Assembly: GCA_910587255.1 (NCBI GenBank)
Contig: CAJUKT010000083.1
Span: 1-8,943, forward strand
DNA: 8,943 nt
Reading direction: 5' to 3'
Source of the DNA: an uncultured Oscillospiraceae bacterium
Lineage (GTDB): Bacteria; Bacillota; Clostridia; Oscillospirales; Oscillospiraceae
In this document: positions 5,579 to 8,943 of the stretch, one piece after another
How positions within the stretch are numbered: position 1 is the stretch's first letter
Layout: every line of letters starts with the position of its first letter
Notes under the pieces: generated by a model
The model's database searches: none
Seen by the model: the letters and a program-made list of their open reading frames with translations, nothing else
What the model was told of the DNA's origin: nothing
Program-made: the position numbers and the translations under genes

Positions 5579-6726
5579 TTATTCGTTTTCAGTTTGTGCC
5601 CAGTCCACCGGCATCCCATTGACCTCCAGCCCCTCCCCGGCGGGGATGAGCAGATATTTCTTCCCGTCGATGATCCGCGTCTCCACTAGATAGCTCTGCT
5701 CCGGCGGCACGGCGATGGTCACATCGGCGGCCTTGACCTCAAACCGCTTGCTGTCGATGAGGTTGGCGGGGCTGAGCGCCGCCCCCTCACCGAACAGCTC
5801 CCCGCACTTTGCGCAGAACGCCTCCGCCTGGGCGGCTTCTGCGCCGCAGTCCCGCAGAATGGCGGCCACGTCCTTGGCGGTGACCGCCAGGGGTTCGGGG
5901 TCCTTGGCTTCCCGGTGCTCCTCCATTTTGGCGGTCAGCCGCTCATGGACGGCCTGCACCACCTCCAGGCCGCAGGCCCCCTCCAGCCCCTCCCGCAGGG
6001 CAGTCTGGAACGCCTCCCGCTGTTCCCCGGCGGACATGGGTGGCTCGGTGTGGAAGATGGCGTCCAAAAACTCCTGGTGCAGCTCGTCCGGCTTGCGGGC
6101 GTAGGTGAGGGCATTGTAGAGATTGGCCGCCCGGTCGTCAAAGGCCGGGAACAGGAAGCCCAGCCCCGCGGCGAGACGATCTGGCTGGGGGCGCAGTTGT
6201 GGAACTCATTTTCGCCCGCGCAGTAGCTCAGCTCCAGTTTGCCGTCCTTCACGGGGCACACGCAGCACACAATGTAGCAGAACACCGTGTCGCCCTCATC
6301 CGCGCGATCCTCGCCGTCTTTGCCCCGGTGGGGCACATCGTAGGCGTCGTGGGCCAGCAGGATCAGATAATTGCTCTCCCCCATGTCCAGACTGTCGATG
6401 ACCGCATGATAGAACTCCTGCCGCACCTCGCCGTCCTTCAGCCGGGAGTCCCGCAGGGCCATGAGGCGGCGGTGCTCGTCGCTGTCTGCCACCTGCTGGG
6501 TGGAGAACACGATGTCGATGAGGTTCCGGCCCAGGGCCCCGGACAGGGCCTTCTTCAGCAGGGCTAAGTATTTCTCCCCCTCCTCCTCGGGCATACGGTC
6601 CAAGGACTCGTCCAGGTAGGAGACGATCTCCTTTTGGCTGTTCACATAGCAGCCGTAAATGCGGCCGATGGCGTTTTTGCCCAGCCGGAAGCGGCGCTTC
6701 AGCTCACTGATCTCTTTCTGATTCAT
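5579..6726 (-). pseudogene. DUF4317 gene broken by a one-base deletion
   Basis: DUF4317 is a Clostridia family of unknown function, usually around 380-400 aa as I recall. The start (MNQKEISELKRRFR) at 6726 and the first 186 residues are normal for the family, up to APSQIVSP. The natural continuation (GLGFLFPAFDDR, then YARKPDELHQEFLDAIFHTE and on to the stop at 5579) is in the next frame. One base is missing between 6163 and 6172, in the CCGCGGGG run. Without a repair the protein ends at 5935 in a nonsense Pro/Ser/Arg-rich tail. Restoring the base gives one 382-aa protein. There is no slippery heptamer, so programmed frameshifting is unlikely; a sequencing error or real inactivation fits. The ATG has GAGGT upstream, the gene has its own promoter (6801-6829) and it lies just after yolD. 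Confidence 0.75.
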
Positions 6727-6752
6727 GGTGACCTCGCAGTTTCAAATGTATT

Positions 6753-6784
6753 TTGCGCGGCGCTCAGAATCCCGGGCCGCGCAA
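6753..6784. repeat. GC-rich inverted repeat in the DUF4317 leader
   Basis: TTGCGCGGC/GCCGCGCAA, a 9-bp perfect stem with a 14-nt loop, lies between the promoter at 6801-6829 and the ATG at 6726. It would form in the leader of the DUF4317 mRNA. On the minus strand AAAA follows instead of a T-run, so it is not a classic terminator there. The stem ends 27 nt before the ATG. Confidence 0.4.
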
Positions 6785-6800
6785 TCAAAGCAGATGTCTT

Positions 6801-6829
6801 ATTATAAGGGAGAGCGGCAAAACTTACAA
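6801..6829 (-). promoter_or_regulatory. Sigma-A promoter of the DUF4317 gene, overlapping the yolD stop
   Basis: Minus strand TTGTAA (6829-6824), 17 nt, consensus TATAAT (6806-6801). The last three bases of the -35 box are the TAA stop of the yolD-like gene. Transcription would start near 6794, giving a leader of about 68 nt. Confidence 0.7.
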
Positions 6830-7237
6830 GCCTTGCCCCGGCGGCTTTTTGGCTTCCACTTCCAGAATGTCCTCAATAGGGATGGCCGTTCTATCTGTGA
6901 GGATAACGCACCCCTCCAACGGGTCAATTTTTTTGATCGTACCCACGGCATCCACATAGGTCCCGCCGTCTTTTTTCCCGTCGGGCAGAAAATATGTGAA
7001 TATGGCTTCCCCGCCTGTCTCACACAGATACCGCAGTTTTTCATCCAGCACGGCCTTTTCATCCTCGGTGAGCTCTACCCGTTCCCCGGTGACGCGGGCT
7101 GTCTCCCGAATGGCCGAACCAAAGCCGGAAAGAGCCTGAAAGGGCGAAAACTGAGCCGCCCGGTCTATCATACGCATACGGGGATGCCTGGGCGAAGTGG
7201 GGTGAGGCAGGTTGATGATGTCGTCATAAGCTCCCAT
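6824..7237 (-). CDS. YolD-like protein
   Basis: YolD-family protein of 137 aa. YolD genes are common next to UvrX-type Y-family polymerases in Firmicutes, plasmids and phages, and are thought to be the functional counterpart of UmuD, although they do not resemble it in sequence. Visible features are the N-terminal MIDRAAQFSPFQALSGFGSA motif (about 23-42), a Glu-rich helix (TEDEKAVLDEKLRYL) and a beta-rich end around VGTIKKIDPLEGCVILTD and IPIEDILEVEA. The ATG at 7237 follows the polymerase stop (TAG, 7242-7240) after only 2 nt, with GGAGGG and AAGG nearby, so the two form one operon and are translated together. It is soluble, with no membrane segment. Confidence 0.85.
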   Translation of the reverse strand: MGAYDDIINLPHPTSPRHPRMRMIDRAAQFSPFQALSGFGSAIRETARVTGERVELTEDEKAVLDEKLRYLCETGGEAIFTYFLPDGKKDGGTYVDAVGTIKKIDPLEGCVILTDRTAIPIEDILEVEAKKPPGQGL

Positions 7238-7239
7238 TT

Positions 7240-8763
7240 CTAAGCCTTATGCCCTCCAATACGACTATTGCGGTCGGCGGCGGTAGCGCCGTCGATCAGG
7301 TTCGTTCCCTTCAAAATGGCGTTCTTACCAAATTTGTTTTTGATGCCCAGCATGGTCTCCTGGAGCTTCCGCTCGCGAGCCAGCTCCGCCGCCTCAGCTT
7401 CCTTTTTGGCCTGAGCGTCGGCGTAGTCGGTGAACAGGTCAAGCTGTTCTATGGCGGATTCGGCGGGAGGGTCGTTTTCATCCATCACCCGATTGGCGGT
7501 GAGATTCATTCGCCGGATCAGCAGGTTTTTGTCCACAATACGGTCATACAGCTCCAGGATCACCGCCGTGATACGCTTGGAAGAGGCGGTGCGTTCCTCC
7601 AGGTTGGCGGTGCCGTGGGCGTGCTTGGGGACCTGCCGCCCGTAACGGTCCGTTTTGACCTCGCCGTGGTACTGCTTCCGGCGCTGAGAATCGCGCAGGT
7701 TGTCAATGTCATAGCCCACGGTGAGGGTGAGCTGATCTGTCACCAGCCCCTGGCTCACCAGCTCCAGGGCCAGTTGATCCGCCATTTCCCAGGCCACCAT
7801 ACGAGCCTTGCTGAAAGGATAGGGGGAGGTGAGCACCTGGCCGGAACCCACGCTTTTCGTCTCAGGTTTGTACGCCTTGATATCCGCCATGGTCACCGGC
7901 TCATATCCCCAGGCATGGTCGATCAGCAGCTCTGCGTTCACGCCGAACATTTTATAGAGCAGTTCCTCGTTGTAGTAATCGGTGGGCTTTCCGATAGAGC
8001 ACCGGGCGATATCGCCCATGGTATACAGCCCCTGGGCCTCCAGCTTTTTGGCGTAGCCCGGTCCCACCCGCCAGAAGTCGGTGAGGGGCCGGTGCTCCCA
8101 CAGCAGGCGGCGGTAGCTCATTTCATCCATGGCCGCGATACGCACACCGCTTTTGTCCGGCTTGGTGTGCTTGGCCCAGATATCCATGGCCACCTTTGCT
8201 AAATACATGTTCGCGCCGATGCCCGCCGTGGCAGTGATGCCGGTGGTGTCCAACACGTCCAACACAATTTTCCGGGCCAGCTCCCGGGGAGTGAGCTTGT
8301 AAGTGGGCAGGTAGTTGGTCACGTCCATCAGCACCTCGTCGATGGAGTATGCGGAAATGTCAGAAGGGGCCACATACTTCAGATAGACATTATAAATTTT
8401 TGTGCTCCATTCGATATAGTGGGCCATCCTGGGCGGGACCACCAGATAATCCAGGGCCAGCTCCGGGTTGGCCTTCACGTCCGGGTCGTGCCAAGAGGAG
8501 CCGGTAAGCTGCCGCTTTGGAGCCTTCTGCTGCCGTTGGGCGTTCACCTCCGTCACCTTCTGCACCACCTCAAACAGCCGCGCCCGCCCGGAGATGCCGT
8601 AGGCTTTCAGGGAAGGTGTGACTGCCAGACAGATGGTTTTATCTGTACGGCTCTTGTCCGCCACCACGAGATTGGTGGTGAGCGGGTCAAGGTGGCGTTC
8701 CACGCACTCGACGGAAGCGTAAAAGCTGCGGAGATCGATGGCCATATACACCCTGTCCTTCAT
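7240..8763 (-). CDS. UvrX/DinB-like Y-family translesion DNA polymerase
   Basis: Error-prone Y-family polymerase of 507 aa, of the UvrX/UmuC-like type in Firmicute mobile elements, which copies across damaged DNA. Catalytic carboxylates are D10 in MAIDLRSFYASVE and D142-E143 in SAYSIDEVLMDV, with the finger region TICLAVTPSLKAYGISGRARLFE. A helix-hairpin-helix-like segment follows (FWRVGPGYAKKLEAQGLYTMGDIA), then the little-finger domain. QLDLF (440-444) is a beta-clamp binding motif. The end, NLIDGATAADRNSRIGGHKA, is characteristic of this subfamily. Residues about 70-115 include a linker (around WHDPDVKANPE), longer than in DinB, common to UvrX types. The start at 8763 is fixed by an ideal AGGAGGTGATCC ribosome site; an upstream in-frame ATG at 8817 is inside the promoter region. 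All key residues are present, so it should be active. SOS control is likely but no convincing LexA box is seen. Confidence 0.92.
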   Translation of the reverse strand: MKDRVYMAIDLRSFYASVECVERHLDPLTTNLVVADKSRTDKTICLAVTPSLKAYGISGRARLFEVVQKVTEVNAQRQQKAPKRQLTGSSWHDPDVKANPELALDYLVVPPRMAHYIEWSTKIYNVYLKYVAPSDISAYSIDEVLMDVTNYLPTYKLTPRELARKIVLDVLDTTGITATAGIGANMYLAKVAMDIWAKHTKPDKSGVRIAAMDEMSYRRLLWEHRPLTDFWRVGPGYAKKLEAQGLYTMGDIARCSIGKPTDYYNEELLYKMFGVNAELLIDHAWGYEPVTMADIKAYKPETKSVGSGQVLTSPYPFSKARMVAWEMADQLALELVSQGLVTDQLTLTVGYDIDNLRDSQRRKQYHGEVKTDRYGRQVPKHAHGTANLEERTASSKRITAVILELYDRIVDKNLLIRRMNLTANRVMDENDPPAESAIEQLDLFTDYADAQAKKEAEAAELARERKLQETMLGIKNKFGKNAILKGTNLIDGATAADRNSRIGGHKA

Positions 8764-8767
8764 ATCT

Positions 8768-8779
8768 GGATCACCTCCT
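8768..8779 (-). promoter_or_regulatory. Full-length Shine-Dalgarno of the polymerase
   Basis: AGGAGGTGATCC on the minus strand matches twelve consecutive bases complementary to the 3' end of 16S rRNA, 4 nt before ATG 8763 (10 nt counted from AGGAGG). It decides the start codon and suggests strong translation. Confidence 0.85.
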
Positions 8780-8805
8780 GTCTCAGCGTCCCTCAAGCGG
8801 TCTTT

Positions 8806-8811
8806 ATTATA
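8806..8811 (-). promoter_or_regulatory. Candidate -10 box of the polymerase/yolD operon
   Basis: Consensus TATAAT (minus strand, 8811-8806) would start transcription about 36 nt before the ATG. No -35 is recognisable at 16-18 nt; the only TTGACA-like hexamer (CTGACA) is 11 nt away. This is typical of a promoter needing help or repression control, or it may be chance. Confidence 0.4.
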
Positions 8812-8906
8812 CACCAAGGAACTGTCAGCGCCGATGCGATTTTGTAGTTTTTCGCCGAACAGGATATGTCGAAAAATGGCGGGTAATGGTGTACAGCCTT
8901 TGCATA

Positions 8907-8933
8907 ATTATACTTGCCGTTTTCGTCCGTCAA
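8907..8933 (-). promoter_or_regulatory. Second, weaker candidate promoter upstream of the polymerase
   Basis: TTGACG (8933-8928), 15 nt, TATAAT (8912-8907) on the minus strand. Spacing is short for sigma-A. The leader would be about 137 nt long and contain the partial inverted repeat at 8856-8871. The remaining upstream DNA (8764-8943) shows no gene. Confidence 0.3.
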
Positions 8934-8943
8934 GCCTGAAACA

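Noticed and set aside
6158..6177. Programmed -1 ribosomal frameshift in DUF4317
   Set aside because: No X-XXY-YYZ heptamer in the original frame and no evident downstream stimulatory structure; a base deletion is simpler.
7249..8202. Long open frame on the plus strand opposite the polymerase (317 codons)
   Set aside because: It is the antisense shadow of a well-supported polymerase gene in GC-rich DNA, and its product is His/Gly/Val-rich without any recognisable motif.
8768..8779. GGATCACCTCCT on the plus strand, identical to the 3' end of 16S rRNA
   Set aside because: No other 16S sequence flanks it. It is the reverse complement of an ideal ribosome binding site located just before the polymerase start.
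1..8943. CRISPR array, tRNA or rRNA genes, insertion sequence ends
   Set aside because: I found no regularly spaced direct repeats, tRNA-like cloverleaf, rRNA segments or transposase coding sequence in the window.

Overview
This window looks like about 9 kb of GC-rich Clostridia DNA, most likely from an Oscillospiraceae/Flavonifractor-like gut Firmicute. Three things suggest this: strong AGGAGG-type ribosome binding sites throughout, small protein families (DUF4317, DUF6465, DUF3990/DUF3791-like) typical of Clostridia, and a UvrX-type Y-family polymerase paired with YolD, an arrangement typical of Firmicutes and their mobile elements. The mixture of SSB, an ADP-ribosyltransferase-like gene pair and a UvrX/YolD cassette fits an accessory or integrative-element region, but no integrase, relaxase or att site is visible, so that is inference.

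The left half (1-5081) is on the plus strand. A MoxR/RavA-type AAA+ ATPase runs in from the left edge. It is followed by a complete single-stranded DNA-binding protein, a GC-rich hairpin, a small conserved protein (1917-2186), a structured leader with a terminator-like hairpin, a 57-aa protein (2323-2496), and a ViaA-like von Willebrand A protein (2496-4079) whose start overlaps the stop of the 57-aa gene. AAA+ plus VWA is the RavA/ViaA (MoxR/VWA) pairing, in which the VWA partner works with the ATPase on target complexes. Here SSB and two small proteins lie between the two halves, which is the most interesting arrangement in the window. Next, behind its own good promoter, is an overlapping two-gene unit: a DUF3990 protein with ADP-ribosyltransferase-like H/Y/Q residues and a DUF3791-like partner. 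It resembles a toxin-antitoxin pair.

A perfect 18-bp inverted repeat at 5097-5134 separates the two convergent halves. The right half (5160-8763) is on the minus strand. Read in the direction of transcription it encodes a UvrX/DinB-like translesion polymerase, YolD (2-nt gap, so one operon), a DUF4317 gene broken by an apparent one-base deletion, and a small DUF6465 protein. DUF4317 and DUF6465 each have a recognisable sigma-A promoter with 17-nt spacing. The leftover 180 bases at the right edge hold the control region of the polymerase operon.
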